A stretch of 64,000 bases of DNA from DASSUW01 sp963830725 (GCA_963830725.1 CAWHNO010000017.1:411548-475547), one strand, 5' to 3'. Positions 17,098 through 27,323 are shown, counted from the first letter of the stretch. Made by a program: numbers and translations. Notes: generated by a model from the sequence alone, not told the origin.

Positions 17098-17273
17098 AGC
17101 CGAAGTTGCAGCGGTCCTCGCGCTCGAGGCCGAGCGCGAGGCTGCGCGCGACGCGTGCACCTGACCCGGCCGACGACGTGATGTTCAAGGTTCTCGAGAA
17201 GGCGTTCGCGAAGGCCGAGCGTGCACATCGGCTCGGTACCGAGCGCGTCGACGTCCAGGTCTTCGACTGCTAG
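17087..17273 (+). CDS. small acidic helical protein, frameshifted
   Basis: The start MDLEAEVAAVLALEAERE overlaps the previous gene's end. One frameshift near 17160 continues to MFKVLEKAFAKAERAHRLG and ends RVDVQVFDC. About 61 residues joined. The alternating E/A/R pattern suggests a coiled coil. Unknown function; coding status moderate. Confidence 0.35.
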
Positions 17274-17875
17274 CGGCTCGAGCGACTCTGCGCACTGCTC
17301 CTTGCTCAATGCAGCAGCGGCTCGTAAACCGCCACCGGCCGCTGGGTCAAAGGCATCCGCTGGTCGCTTGGGCAGCCGCTCCCGAGTGATGCCGTTGGTG
17401 CGCGTCGCGCTGACGCTCCGAGCGTGCCGCGATGGGATGCTCGCCGCGATACTGGCTCGGCCTCCGACGGCCGCCTCGAAAGCGTCAGCAGCAAGGCCTG
17501 CCGATCAGCGACCGCAGTTACGGCTTCCGCTCCGCCGACACCTTGATAGCGCTCGTTTGCATCTGCTCGCCGGCATCGTCATCGAGCCGCTGCAATGAAC
17601 TTTGACCACGGCACGACCGGAGCGCCGCTAACTAATGGCCGCATCTGGACTTTCGAATAGTCGCACAGCAAGCCGTCCTTTCGACTAGTCGTAAATCAGA
17701 CCGCCTCGGTACAGTCCCGACAGGCACTCCAAGACAGGGCCCTTCACTACTCGCCGCGCGGACGGACTCATAGCGAGCGCGGTAGATAGTGATGCACAAG
17801 GCGCGCGCTTGTCACTGGGGATGGACGAATTTCCATTATGCCGCACTGCATACGAGCAAGAGAGAGAGGCACCCG
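17274..17875. other. 600-bp gap inside the island
   Basis: No convincing gene. It contains two near-identical 13-mers, TTTCGAATAGTCG (17652) and TTTCGACTAGTCG (17680), 29 bp apart, and a CTGCT...AGCAG hairpin near 17295. The sequence just before 17875 is AT-richer and probably holds the promoter of the next gene. Confidence 0.4.
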
Positions 17876-18283
17876 TTGAGAAAGAGTGTAATTCTGGCGG
17901 CACTCGTCGGCGCGCTGGCGCTGCCCGCGGCGGCCACGGCCGGCATAGTCGTCGGGCCCCAAGTCGATCCGATCGTTGTCTCCGGCAACCCGGCCTGCGA
18001 CTTCAAGATCGATCCGGTGGCGGATGGGACGTACAGCTTCGGTGGTTTGATCATCACGATCGATGTCAACGGCAGCACGTTCAGCTTCACGTCCAACATT
18101 CCCGTTCTAGAAGTGATCGTCAAGGGCGGCCCCAACGGCGCCAACGTGTACACCTACCCGAGCCCCGGTGTCACGTCCGACAGCGGTCTGGCGTCCCCGC
18201 TGAACAACAGGGGCAACGCCTCCGGCCTGAGCCACATCTGCTTCTCCACCGACGACAAGAAGCCGCCGCCGGACGAAAAGTAG
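17876..18283 (+). CDS. small secreted protein of unknown function
   Basis: TTG start following GAGAGA. Signal peptide SVILAALVGALALPAAATAG, then a beta-rich mature part of about 110 residues with two cysteines (GNPACDFKIDPVADGTYSF and GLSHICFSTDD) likely to form a disulfide. The end is KKPPPDEK. Lies between the small gene run and the lysyl-oxidase-like gene in the island and is followed by a strong hairpin. No named family recognised. Confidence 0.65.
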   Translation: MRKSVILAALVGALALPAAATAGIVVGPQVDPIVVSGNPACDFKIDPVADGTYSFGGLIITIDVNGSTFSFTSNIPVLEVIVKGGPNGANVYTYPSPGVTSDSGLASPLNNRGNASGLSHICFSTDDKKPPPDEK

Positions 18284-18322
18284 AACACCGCGGTAGGAGA
18301 GCTGTAACCAACGACCGTACAT

Positions 18323-18353
18323 GCTGCCCGTCCCGGTCACCGGGGCGGGCAGC
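18323..18353 (+). terminator. long hairpin terminator
   Basis: About 13-bp stem starting GCTGCCCG and closing CGGGCAGC, small loop, 39 bp after the secreted gene's stop and 18 bp before the next start. Confidence 0.65.
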
Positions 18354-18370
18354 CCGACGTAAGGCAAAGC

Positions 18371-19126
18371 ATGCGCACTCAACGAGCTTTCATAGGCATC
18401 CTCGCCGCAGTGGCGCTCACTGCGCTTCCATCATCGGCCGGCGCGGCGACGCCAACCGCTCCGGATCTGGGGATGGCCAGGCTCAGCGACATCTATCTCG
18501 CCACCGCCCCCAGCGGACAAATGCAGCTGCGTTTCTCGGCGACGATCGTCAACGTCGGCGCCGGGCCGTTCGAGCTGGCGGGCTCACGGACTAGCAGCTC
18601 GGGCGCCTTCTCGGTCTCGCAGCGGACCTACAACTCGGACGGCAACTCGAGTCTGGCGTCGACGCCCGGCGCGAGCCTCGTCTTCGGCGGAGACGGGCAC
18701 AACCACTGGCACGTCAACGCCCTCGAACGCTACGAGCTGCGCCGCCTCGACAACGGCGTGAAGGTCGGTACCGCCGCGAAGAGCGGATTCTGCTTCTACG
18801 ACACCGGTTCGTACCGCTGGCTCGCCGGATCACCCGCGAGCGCCGTGTACACCAGCGTGGGCTGTGGCGTCCCGAGCAGCCTCGACGTGAGGATGGGCAT
18901 ATCGGTCGGCTGGGGCGACACGTATCCATGGACGCTGCCCGACCAGTTCGTCGACGTCACGAACCTCGCCAGCGGCAAGTACCGGCTCCATGCCGAGGCC
19001 GATCCCAACGGTTGGTTCTATGAGTCCTCGAGGCAGAACAACGCCACCTGGGCCGACGTCGCGCTCACCACGAGCCGCAAGGGAACTACCAAGGTCAGAG
19101 TTCTGGGATACGGGCCGTCAGCCTGA
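18371..19126 (+). CDS. lysyl-oxidase-family secreted protein
   Basis: 251 residues. Signal peptide RAFIGILAAVALTALPSSAG, then APDLGMARLSDIYL and a beta domain. The copper-site signature FGGDGHNHWHVNALERYEL matches the H-x-H-W-H pattern of bacterial lysyl oxidase homologues. Cysteines in KSGFCFYDTG and SVGCGVPS fit the conserved disulfide, and PDQFVDVTNLASGKYRL is the late conserved strand. Bacterial members oxidise primary amines, possibly on lysine-rich surface proteins. Its presence in a mobile island beside an exported Hcp-like protein is unusual. Confidence 0.85.
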   Translation: MRTQRAFIGILAAVALTALPSSAGAATPTAPDLGMARLSDIYLATAPSGQMQLRFSATIVNVGAGPFELAGSRTSSSGAFSVSQRTYNSDGNSSLASTPGASLVFGGDGHNHWHVNALERYELRRLDNGVKVGTAAKSGFCFYDTGSYRWLAGSPASAVYTSVGCGVPSSLDVRMGISVGWGDTYPWTLPDQFVDVTNLASGKYRLHAEADPNGWFYESSRQNNATWADVALTTSRKGTTKVRVLGYGPSA

Positions 19127-19200
19127 GCCGCATCAGTGATACACACGCCGGGCATCAACAGGTCCGATCCGTCAAGAGGTCGAAACCACCGGCGGCACGT

Positions 19201-19320
19201 GCGGCGGTGGCGATCCGCCTACACAGGGTAACCTGCCGCCGACATCGGCCTGTTCACCCGACGCGATCCCCGTAGTAGTTGACTTGAGAAGCCGCCCTCC
19301 GCGGGCGGCTTTTCGCTTTC
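19201..19320 (+). repeat. duplicated terminator cassette, copy 1
   Basis: About 110 bp sharing GATCCGCC, CGGCCTGTTCACC and TTGAGAAGCCGCC with 19670-19780 and ending in a CCGCCC/GGGCGG hairpin plus T run (19291-19313). It lies between the lysyl-oxidase-like gene and the SHOCT gene. Confidence 0.68.
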
Positions 19321-19536
19321 GTGATGCATGGCCAAGCCGACGATTTTGCGCGCCGATTCCGCAACTTCGTGAGTGAGCGCCAGTCCGAAGCCGTCGCGCC
19401 AGCGCCCGCCGCTTCGCCGCGGCCTGAGGAAGATCCTGTCGCAACAATCGAGCGGCTTGGCAAGCTACGCGACGCTGGCTTGCTCGCGCCCGAGGAGTTT
19501 GAGGCGAAGAAGGCCGAGCTCCTCAAACGCATCTAG
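19321..19536 (+). CDS. SHOCT-domain protein
   Basis: 71 residues. The C-terminal half, ATIERLGKLRDAGLLAPEEF then EAKKAELLKRI, is a clear SHOCT (short C-terminal) domain. The N-terminal half is polar with an Ala/Pro linker. SHOCT domains act as oligomerisation or membrane-associated appendages, usually attached to larger proteins; stand-alone versions occur. GTG 19321 or ATG 19324/19327 start. The terminator cassette is present on both sides. Confidence 0.8.
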   Translation: MMHGQADDFARRFRNFVSERQSEAVAPAPAASPRPEEDPVATIERLGKLRDAGLLAPEEFEAKKAELLKRI

Positions 19537-19669
19537 TTTGATCCGGATCATCGCCGACGGCGCCCTCAAACGACATGGGCGCCCGCGTCGGGCTCGGCCT
19601 CCAAGGGATCCGCAGGGCACCCGGAGACGTCGCGGGCCTGGAATGAGCATCACACTGCCCGCAGTCGCT

Positions 19670-19780
19670 GCGGCGGTGCGATCCGCCCCTACGCGTAGAC
19701 TCGCATCGTCGGCCTGTTCACCTGGCGCGATCTCCGTTGTTTGCCTTGAGAAGCCGCCCCGATGGGGCGGCTTTTGCTCT
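19670..19780 (+). repeat. duplicated terminator cassette, copy 2
   Basis: Homologous to 19201-19320. The hairpin here is CCGCCCC-GAT-GGGGCGG (19754-19770), so both arms differ from copy 1 while pairing is kept, followed by TTTT. Confidence 0.68.
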
Positions 19781-19843
19781 CGTTCACGCCGGGTCGCGTG
19801 ATTCACTTTTCTGAAGGTCCGTCGGCTGAACTCGGCGGGCGCA

Positions 19844-20228
19844 ATGGCAAACAAGGAGTTGCAGGTGTTCGAGTCGTACGCGGACTACGTCGAGCAGCAC
19901 CCTGAGCTGCTACCGAGTCCCGAAGTCGTCGACATCCAGCAAGCCAGCGGCCCCCCGTCGCGTGGCAGAAGCAAGTTCGTGTGCGGTCAACTTGAAGGGC
20001 CGATCGGGTCCGCAAGCAGGATCCTGAGCCCGCCGCCGCCTGTGGTCGCGCATCCGCGTCGTCGCGAGAGCCATCGCGGCCGTCCTGGCCATCGCCGGAC
20101 GGCGAACACGCGCGCAGGGCCGGACTTCGACGAAGCGCGAGCCAGAGCCGCCCAGGCGCAGGACCGGACTGCGCCACATCACTTTCGCCCTGACCGCGTT
20201 CCTCGACGAGATCGCGGGCACGCGATGA
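19844..20228 (+). CDS. phage-like small protein, frameshifted
   Basis: It starts MANKELQVFESYADYVEQHP and ELLPSPEVVD. Frame changes near 20030 give an arginine-rich amphipathic part (WSRIRVVARAIAAVLAIAG) and finally FALTAFLDEIAGTR, whose stop overlaps the next ATG as ATGA. The overlapping, compact style matches phage or integrative-plasmid gene runs. Function not recognised. Confidence 0.42.
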
Positions 20229-20405
20229 GCACCGAGCGCAAGATCCAGACGGCGCTCGCCTTCGTCCCGGACAACCCCCGAGGCATGGGGCGCCAAGCCC
20301 AACGAGCAACGATGGTTCGTCTACGCGCTGTGCAGCCGCTGCGAGGCGAGCACGACGCCGGCTGAGCGCGAGGCCAAGTTCGAACGCTGGAGGCGAGCGG
20401 CATGA
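20225..20405 (+). CDS. phage-like small CxxC protein, frameshifted
   Basis: Joined product of about 59 residues: MSTERKIQTALAFVPDNP, then after a shift near 20275 WGAKPNEQRWFVYALCSRCE and AEREAKFERWRRAA. The single CSRC could be half of a metal site. ATGA overlaps at both ends tie it to its neighbours. Unknown function. Confidence 0.4.
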
Positions 20406-20640
20406 ACGACACCGCCGTCTTCATTGAGGCGCTCTACGGCTCCAAGCCCGCCGACAGCCTGATCGTGATCTCGACCAAGAACGGCAACGGGCTGGGGGAA
20501 GTCCGCCTTCCCCAAGACCGTCGCCGACGCGACCGGGATCGTCACCGGCGCTCGACGTCTACACCCGGATCACCGTTGTGGGCGAACGCCCGAAGACCCC
20601 GAACTTGGGGTACAACCCCCAACTCAACGCAACTCAGCGA
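20402..20640 (+). pseudogene. N-terminal fragment resembling a phage primase-polymerase
   Basis: It begins MNDTAVFIEALYGSKPADSL then IVISTKNGN. After a frameshift it reads AFPKTVADATGIVTGA and then VYTRITVVGE. The start resembles bifunctional primase-polymerases of actinobacterial phages and integrative elements, but only about 75 residues remain and the catalytic acidic residues are absent. It abuts the attR-like repeat, where element replication genes often lie. Moderate-to-low certainty. Confidence 0.4.
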
Positions 20641-20683
20641 CCCGGAAAGCAGGGTATAGAGCCAAACGGGTCTCCCTGCTGTT

Positions 20684-20726
20684 GCCTGCAAAGCCGTGTA
20701 CACCGGTTCGATTCCGGTCGGCGCCT
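20684..20726 (+). repeat. attR-like direct repeat (tRNA-Cys 3' fragment)
   Basis: Perfect 43-bp copy of 15460-15502 without the 5' half of the tRNA, so it cannot be a functional tRNA. It marks the right end of the island. Confidence 0.88.
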
Positions 20727-20941
20727 CTCGCTCGTTTGTGCGCTGTTGGGGCACCGTTTGCCGTTCGTTGGGGGCTTTGCAGGGCGAAAAACGCGAACTT
20801 GGCTCCACGGCGCGGAATCCGCGCCAACTCCGCTCTACGTTTCCTCACCGCTTAGCGGCAAATCGAGCGGAAACCGCCCACGGCGCTTCCTGGACGCCAT
20901 AGCGTCGGCCCGTTGTGCAGCCGACCGAGGAGGAAGTACGC

Positions 20942-21964
20942 ATGCTCGCTCACCGAGCGTCGAAGCTGTGGTTCGTCAGCCTAATCGCCGGCGTACTCCT
21001 GGTCGTCGTGCCGAGCACGGCGGCCGCTGCCGCACCGCAGTGCGCGGCGGACGATGCCCTCTACTCGCTTCCCGCCGGCCTGACCTGGCTCAACCCCCGC
21101 GCGCCATGCACCGACGCGGACGGCGATGCCATCACGATCGAGGTCATGGATGGACCCCACTACGGCGCCTTGCAGCCGGCGGGCGCGCAACCGATCGACG
21201 TGAGGCGCTTCTACTCGGCGAACGCCGACGCGGCCGGCAACCGCGATTCGATGACGTTCGTCGCGGTGGCCGACGGAGAGCGGTCGAACGCGTTCAAGGT
21301 CGACGTCTGGATCCTGCCTGCGAATACCCCGCCGGCCTGCAAAGACATTGCCGTCAAGGTGCAGGCCGGGTCGTCGTTCGCCATCGCCCCGGACTGTGTG
21401 GACGCCGACGGGGACACCTTCGTCCTGGACGTGAGCGAGGCGCCGAAGCACGGCACCTACGACCCCGCGCGGGAGCTCTACACGGCCGCTCCCGGCTTCG
21501 CGGGCCAGGACTCGATGACGTACACCGTCGTCGACGATTGGAAGCTCGTCTCGACGCCGCGCAAGGTCACGATCACGGTCACCGCCACCCCGGGCCAACC
21601 CACACTCACCGCCGACACGACGAAGCCCAGGCTCAACCTCCTCGCCCGCTCGCCGCAACGAGCTCGCCGAGCCCTCCGCCGCGGCATCCAGCTCACGGCC
21701 ACGGCGAGCGAGGCGGGCCGCCTCGTGATCGAGGTCCTCGTGGACCGCAAGACGGCACTCAATCTCGGGATCGACAGACGGGTCGGCTCGCTCGCGCGCA
21801 ATCTCGCGGCCGGCAAGACGACACTGAGGTTCAGGCTCTACCGCCGGGCGCGGGCGCACCTGGCCGGCCTGGAGCGCGTGAAGCTGCGGCTCGTCGCCAG
21901 GATGGTCGACGCCGCCGGAAACCTCCAGACCAAGCGGCTGCGGATCAACCTCGAGAAGAAGTGA
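20942..21964 (+). CDS. secreted protein with tandem Ig/cadherin-like domains
   Basis: ATG 20942 follows a strong GAGGAGGAAGT site. Signal peptide LWFVSLIAGVLLVVVPSTAA. Two repeats of the Big_9/cadherin-like type follow: DADGDAITIEVMDGPHYGAL with DSMTFVAVADGE, and DADGDTFVLDVSEAPKHGTY with AGQDSMTYTVVDD. The last third is an Arg/Leu-rich beta domain ending RINLEKK, like cell-wall-associated tails in this group. About 340 residues. Probably a surface or adhesion protein; a strong terminator follows. Confidence 0.78.
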   Translation: MLAHRASKLWFVSLIAGVLLVVVPSTAAAAAPQCAADDALYSLPAGLTWLNPRAPCTDADGDAITIEVMDGPHYGALQPAGAQPIDVRRFYSANADAAGNRDSMTFVAVADGERSNAFKVDVWILPANTPPACKDIAVKVQAGSSFAIAPDCVDADGDTFVLDVSEAPKHGTYDPARELYTAAPGFAGQDSMTYTVVDDWKLVSTPRKVTITVTATPGQPTLTADTTKPRLNLLARSPQRARRALRRGIQLTATASEAGRLVIEVLVDRKTALNLGIDRRVGSLARNLAAGKTTLRFRLYRRARAHLAGLERVKLRLVARMVDAAGNLQTKRLRINLEKK

Positions 21965-21974
21965 CGTCAGAGCA

Positions 21975-22003
21975 CGGCCGGCCCCGGCTCCCGGGGCCGG
22001 CCG
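21975..22003 (+). terminator. strong hairpin terminator
   Basis: Perfect 13-bp stem (CGGCCGGCCCCGG / CCGGGGCCGGCCG) with a 3-nt loop, 11 bp after the stop codon; no T tract. Confidence 0.7.
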
Positions 22004-22074
22004 GCGCTGTTGGACCAGCTTCCGCCAAGCGTTGGGCAAGCCCGTGACAAGGGGCGCGCGGAAGGCTGCGTCCC

Positions 22075-22467
22075 ATGCCCCAGACCGCCCTCGCCGCCGC
22101 CCCCCACGACCGCTCGGCCACCGTCGCGCCGTGGGGCATGCTGGCGGTCATCGACCTGCACGGCTGCGACCGCGAGCGGCTCGCCGACCCGGAGACGATC
22201 CGCGCGTTCGTCCCCGTCGTGATCGAGGCGATCGGGATGAAGGCCCACGGGCCGACGCTGCTCGAGCGCTTCGGCGAGGGCGACCTCGAGGGCTGGTCGG
22301 CCATGCAGTTCATCGAGACCAGCTCGCTCACGATCCACGCCGACGAGTTCTCGGGCCGCTGCTACGTCGACGTCTTCTCGTGCAAGGCGTTCGACCCCGA
22401 GCTGGCCGCCGACATCGCCGTCCAGTACTTCGGCGGCGAATCCAAGCTCACCGTGCTGCACCGCTGA
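22075..22467 (+). CDS. SpeD-like (S-adenosylmethionine decarboxylase fold) protein
   Basis: 130 residues: VIDLHGCDRERLADPETI, SAMQFIETSSLTIHADEF, YVDVFSCKAFDPELAADIAV and a final FGGESKLTVL. The TSSLTIH segment aligns with the E-S-H-L-(S/T)-I-H self-processing site of class 1b SpeD, with the pyruvoyl serine retained but the Glu before it replaced by Thr and the His after it by Ser. VDVFSC matches the conserved late Cys. SpeD homologues with altered sites include enzymes acting on amino acids rather than AdoMet, so the substrate is open. Confidence 0.75.
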   Translation: MPQTALAAAPHDRSATVAPWGMLAVIDLHGCDRERLADPETIRAFVPVVIEAIGMKAHGPTLLERFGEGDLEGWSAMQFIETSSLTIHADEFSGRCYVDVFSCKAFDPELAADIAVQYFGGESKLTVLHR

Positions 22468-22553
22468 GCGAACGGCTCAGCGAGCACGACGAGCGCAGCG
22501 CCCGCCGGCATCACGGTGCCGCGTGCCCGCCTCGCCTGGCTCACGCGCAGATT

Positions 22554-22895
22554 GTGTCGACAAGCGCGGTCGCGCCCGGCACCATCCGATGGGTGGAGGT
22601 CGTCGCCACCGCCACGATCTGGAGCATGTTCGCGTGCTTCCTGCTGCTGCCCCGCCTGGGGTTCCCTGCGCTGATGCACCGGACGGCGGCGACGCTGCTC
22701 GCAGCCGAGCTGGTCTCGCTGGCCATGTGGAGCTACGGCAGCGAGGAGTGCGTGCGCCGCCCCTGCTCCGCCCTCGCCGAGACGGGAAGGACCGCCGCAT
22801 CGTTCGACGTGCCGCTGCTCGCCCTCGGTCTGGTCTCGCTTGCCATGATCAGCGGCGTGCGCGGGTGGCTACGTGAGCGACAGGTGAGCGATTGA
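22554..22895 (+). CDS. small membrane protein
   Basis: About 113 residues with three hydrophobic segments: ATATIWSMFACFLLLPRLGF, TAATLLAAELVSLAMW and PLLALGLVSLAMISGVRGW. A loop with ECVRRPCSALAE holds two cysteines, possibly a disulfide. GTG 22554 is one possible start; 22593 is another. The stop overlaps the TTG start of the epimerase gene by four bases. Function unknown. Confidence 0.6.
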   Translation: MSTSAVAPGTIRWVEVVATATIWSMFACFLLLPRLGFPALMHRTAATLLAAELVSLAMWSYGSEECVRRPCSALAETGRTAASFDVPLLALGLVSLAMISGVRGWLRERQVSD

Positions 22896-23833
22896 GGATC
22901 CTCGTGACGGGTTCTCGCGGCAAGGTCGGCTCGGCGACCGTGACCGCGCTGCATGAGGCGGGCCACCAGGTCTCGGCCTGCGATCTCGGGCCGGCCGTGT
23001 TCGAACGCGCCGCGCCGGACGCCCCGCGCTACTGGCAGGCCGACCTCACGAGGTCCGGCGAGGCGTTCGCGGTCGTGCGCGGCCACGACGCCGTGATCCA
23101 CGCCGCCGCGATCCCCGATCCGCTCCACCACCCGCCGGACCGCGTGTTCTCGAACAACCTGATGGCGACCTTCAACGTGCTCGAGGCGGCGGTCCGGTTC
23201 GGCGTGCCGCGGTTCGTGAACGTGTCCAGCGAGACCGTGCCCGGGTTCTTCTTCCCCGAGCGCGAGGTGGCCCGCCCGTACGCGCCGATCGACGAGGACT
23301 ACCCCAGGCTGCCGCAGGACCCGTACGCGCTCGCCAAGCATTTCGGCGAGCAGCTGATGGACGCCGCGGTGCGCCGGTCGGACATCCGCTGCCTCTCGAT
23401 CCGGCCGTCGTGGGTGCAGTGGGAGGGCAACTACGAGCACAACATCGGGCCGTTCCTGCGCGACCCGGACGAGGACAGCGCGAGCTTCTGGTCCTACATC
23501 GACGTCTATGACCTGGCCGACGCGCTGCGACTGGCCGCCGAGAGCGACCTGCCAGGCCACGAGGTCTTCTACATCGCCTCGCCGGACAACTGCGCCGGGC
23601 GGCCGCTGGCCGAGATGGTGCGCCGCCACCACGGCGACGCGGTCGAGCTGCGAGAGCTCGACCGCGAAGACGCGTCGGGGACCTCGTCGGCTAGAGCGGT
23701 GGAGATGCTCGGATACGCGCCGAGGCGGTCATGGCGTGACTACCTGACCGACGATGGGAGGTTGCGGCCCGAGGCGCGCGAGCGACTCGAGGCCGCGACG
23801 ACCGGCGTCCAGCGCGGGCGCGCCGTCGGCTGA
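22892..23833 (+). CDS. NAD-dependent epimerase/dehydratase
   Basis: 313 residues with an extended-SDR Rossmann start, RILVTGSRGKVGSATVTAL, substrate-loop AVIHAAAIPDP, serine in FVNVSSETVPG and the Y-x3-K dyad in DPYALAKHFGEQ. IRPSWVQWEGNYEHN and the YIDVYDLADAL segment follow. Probably a sugar-nucleotide or related epimerase/reductase. TTG start supported by coupling with the preceding membrane gene. Confidence 0.87.
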   Translation: MRILVTGSRGKVGSATVTALHEAGHQVSACDLGPAVFERAAPDAPRYWQADLTRSGEAFAVVRGHDAVIHAAAIPDPLHHPPDRVFSNNLMATFNVLEAAVRFGVPRFVNVSSETVPGFFFPEREVARPYAPIDEDYPRLPQDPYALAKHFGEQLMDAAVRRSDIRCLSIRPSWVQWEGNYEHNIGPFLRDPDEDSASFWSYIDVYDLADALRLAAESDLPGHEVFYIASPDNCAGRPLAEMVRRHHGDAVELRELDREDASGTSSARAVEMLGYAPRRSWRDYLTDDGRLRPEARERLEAATTGVQRGRAVG

Positions 23834-24016
23834 CGCCGCAGCAGGCGGGTCAGCCGCCGCTCACGCTCAGGGAGCGGCGCGGGGTCCTCGGGGCCGTAGC
23901 CGCGCAGGGCGCGGCGGGAGAGGGCTTCGACATCGATGGGGAGGAACATGGCGTTCATGATGCGCCGACAGCGGCATCATTTCAAATGATCGTTCTTGCA
24001 ATGCGATAAGAACGTC

Positions 24017-25945
<1,929 letters not shown>

Positions 25946-25982
25946 GCCTTGATCATGGCAGGACCGAGGCTCCAGCCCTGGC

Positions 25983-27323
25983 TTACAGCCAGCCCGGGAC
26001 CACGAAGATCAGCCAGGCGACCGGCGGGGCGAGCAGGACCATGCTCATCCCCCACTGCATCAGCCGCTTGAACACGTAGTCGCGCTTCTCCTGAGGCGTG
26101 TTGGCCACCGTCAGCGCCCCGCTCGTGGAGAACGGGCTCGAGTCGACCACCGAGGAGGAGATCGACAACGCGATGATCAGGCCGACCGCGCCGACCGCAG
26201 TGCCGGTCTCCAGGAACGGGACCGCGAGCGGGATCAGCGCGCCGAGGATGCCCGTCGTCGACGCGAAGGCGGACACCGCGCCGCCGATGTAGCAGATGAG
26301 GAGCGCCGCGAGCATCGCCGAGCCGATCTTCGTGACCTGCTCGCCGAGCCAGTCGATCGTGCCCATGTTCTCGAGCAGGGTCACGTACATGACGATGCCG
26401 CAGATCAGCAGCACGGTCGGCCACGCGACCTTCGTCACCGCGTCCTTGGTGCCCTGCGGGTTCACCAGCGACAGCACGAGGGCGATCGAGAGCGCGACGA
26501 AGCCGACGTCCACGTCGAAGGCCAGCGCCACGACGATCAGCGTGACGATGCCGATGAGCGTGAGGATCTTGTCGCGGTCGAGCGCGGGCATCTCGCCGGC
26601 GTCGAACGTCGTGGCCGAGCCGCCGGCCATCGGCGGCCGGTCGCCCGCGGCGGCCGCCTCCTCCTGCTTGCGCCGCTCGAACCGGCCGGTCTCCTCGCCG
26701 TCCGCGACGGCGACGCGGCGGTGCATGAGCTCGCGGCCGCCGAAGATGAAGAACACGATCACGGTGAGCGCGAGGTTGAACAGGAACGAGGAGACGAACA
26801 GCAGCGTCGGGTTCTCGGCCAGCGCGTTGTTCTCCACCACGCCGTTGACGATCGAGCCGAACACGCTGATCGGCGAGAAGCCGCCGGCCGTGGCGCCGTT
26901 GATCACGAACAGGCCCATCAGCACGGGGTTGATGCCGTAGGTCACGGCGAAGCCCAGGGCGATCGGGGCGATGATGGCCACAGCGCCTGGGACGACCGCC
27001 CCGGATGCCGTCAGAGCTGCCGTGACCAGGAAGAAGACCCATGGAATGGCGACCGTACGGCCGCCGACCGCACGGATCGCCGCGTGGATCAGCCAGTCCA
27101 CCGTCCCGTTGCTCGACGCGATGCCGAACAGGTACGTGACCCCGACGAGGATGACGAACAGGTCGCCTGGGAAGCCGAGGAAGATGTCGTCCTCGGACAC
27201 GCCCATCGCCGTGCCGACGACGAACGCCGCGACGATCCCGATCACGCCCATGTTGATGGACAAGGTCGTGCCGATCAGGAAGATCGCTACGAGTACGAGT
27301 AGTGAGATGACTTCGTTGGACAT
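25983..27323 (-). CDS. MatC-like / SLC13-type dicarboxylate carrier
   Basis: 446 residues, about eleven helices. The N-terminal part (LSINMGVIGIVAAFVVGTAM, FPGDLFVILVGVTYLFG) matches the MatC N-terminal family of malonate/dicarboxylate carriers. PVLMGLFVINGATAGGFSPI and a late STTGILGALIPLAVPF are ion-transporter-superfamily landmarks. A charged linker (about 205-250) separates the halves. It sits 37 bp before ftsH and 19 bp after the FAD oxidoreductase, so likely imports an organic acid for that enzyme. Confidence 0.85.
   Translation of the reverse strand: MSNEVISLLVLVAIFLIGTTLSINMGVIGIVAAFVVGTAMGVSEDDIFLGFPGDLFVILVGVTYLFGIASSNGTVDWLIHAAIRAVGGRTVAIPWVFFLVTAALTASGAVVPGAVAIIAPIALGFAVTYGINPVLMGLFVINGATAGGFSPISVFGSIVNGVVENNALAENPTLLFVSSFLFNLALTVIVFFIFGGRELMHRRVAVADGEETGRFERRKQEEAAAAGDRPPMAGGSATTFDAGEMPALDRDKILTLIGIVTLIVVALAFDVDVGFVALSIALVLSLVNPQGTKDAVTKVAWPTVLLICGIVMYVTLLENMGTIDWLGEQVTKIGSAMLAALLICYIGGAVSAFASTTGILGALIPLAVPFLETGTAVGAVGLIIALSISSSVVDSSPFSTSGALTVANTPQEKRDYVFKRLMQWGMSMVLLAPPVAWLIFVVPGWL

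Larger units (their letters stand above)
15503..20726. mobile_element. genomic island integrated at tRNA-Cys (about 5.2 kb)
   Basis: Defined by the 43-bp direct repeat. Cargo: exported Hcp-like protein, small unknowns, a small secreted protein, a lysyl-oxidase-like protein, a SHOCT protein and overlapping phage-like small genes ending in a primase-polymerase-like fragment. Several genes overlap as ATGA, as in phages or integrative plasmids. No integrase or excisionase is recognisable inside, so it appears to be a non-autonomous or decayed element. Confidence 0.75.

Noticed and set aside
20684..20726. Second tRNA-Cys gene
   Set aside because: Only the 3' 43 nt are present; the acceptor 5' strand and D-arm are absent, so it is an attachment-site copy.
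23740..23949. Minus-strand small frame beginning MFLPIDVEALSRRALRGYGP
   Set aside because: Looks protein-like at the start but overlaps the 3' end of the epimerase gene antisense and has no recognised family; not strong enough to call.
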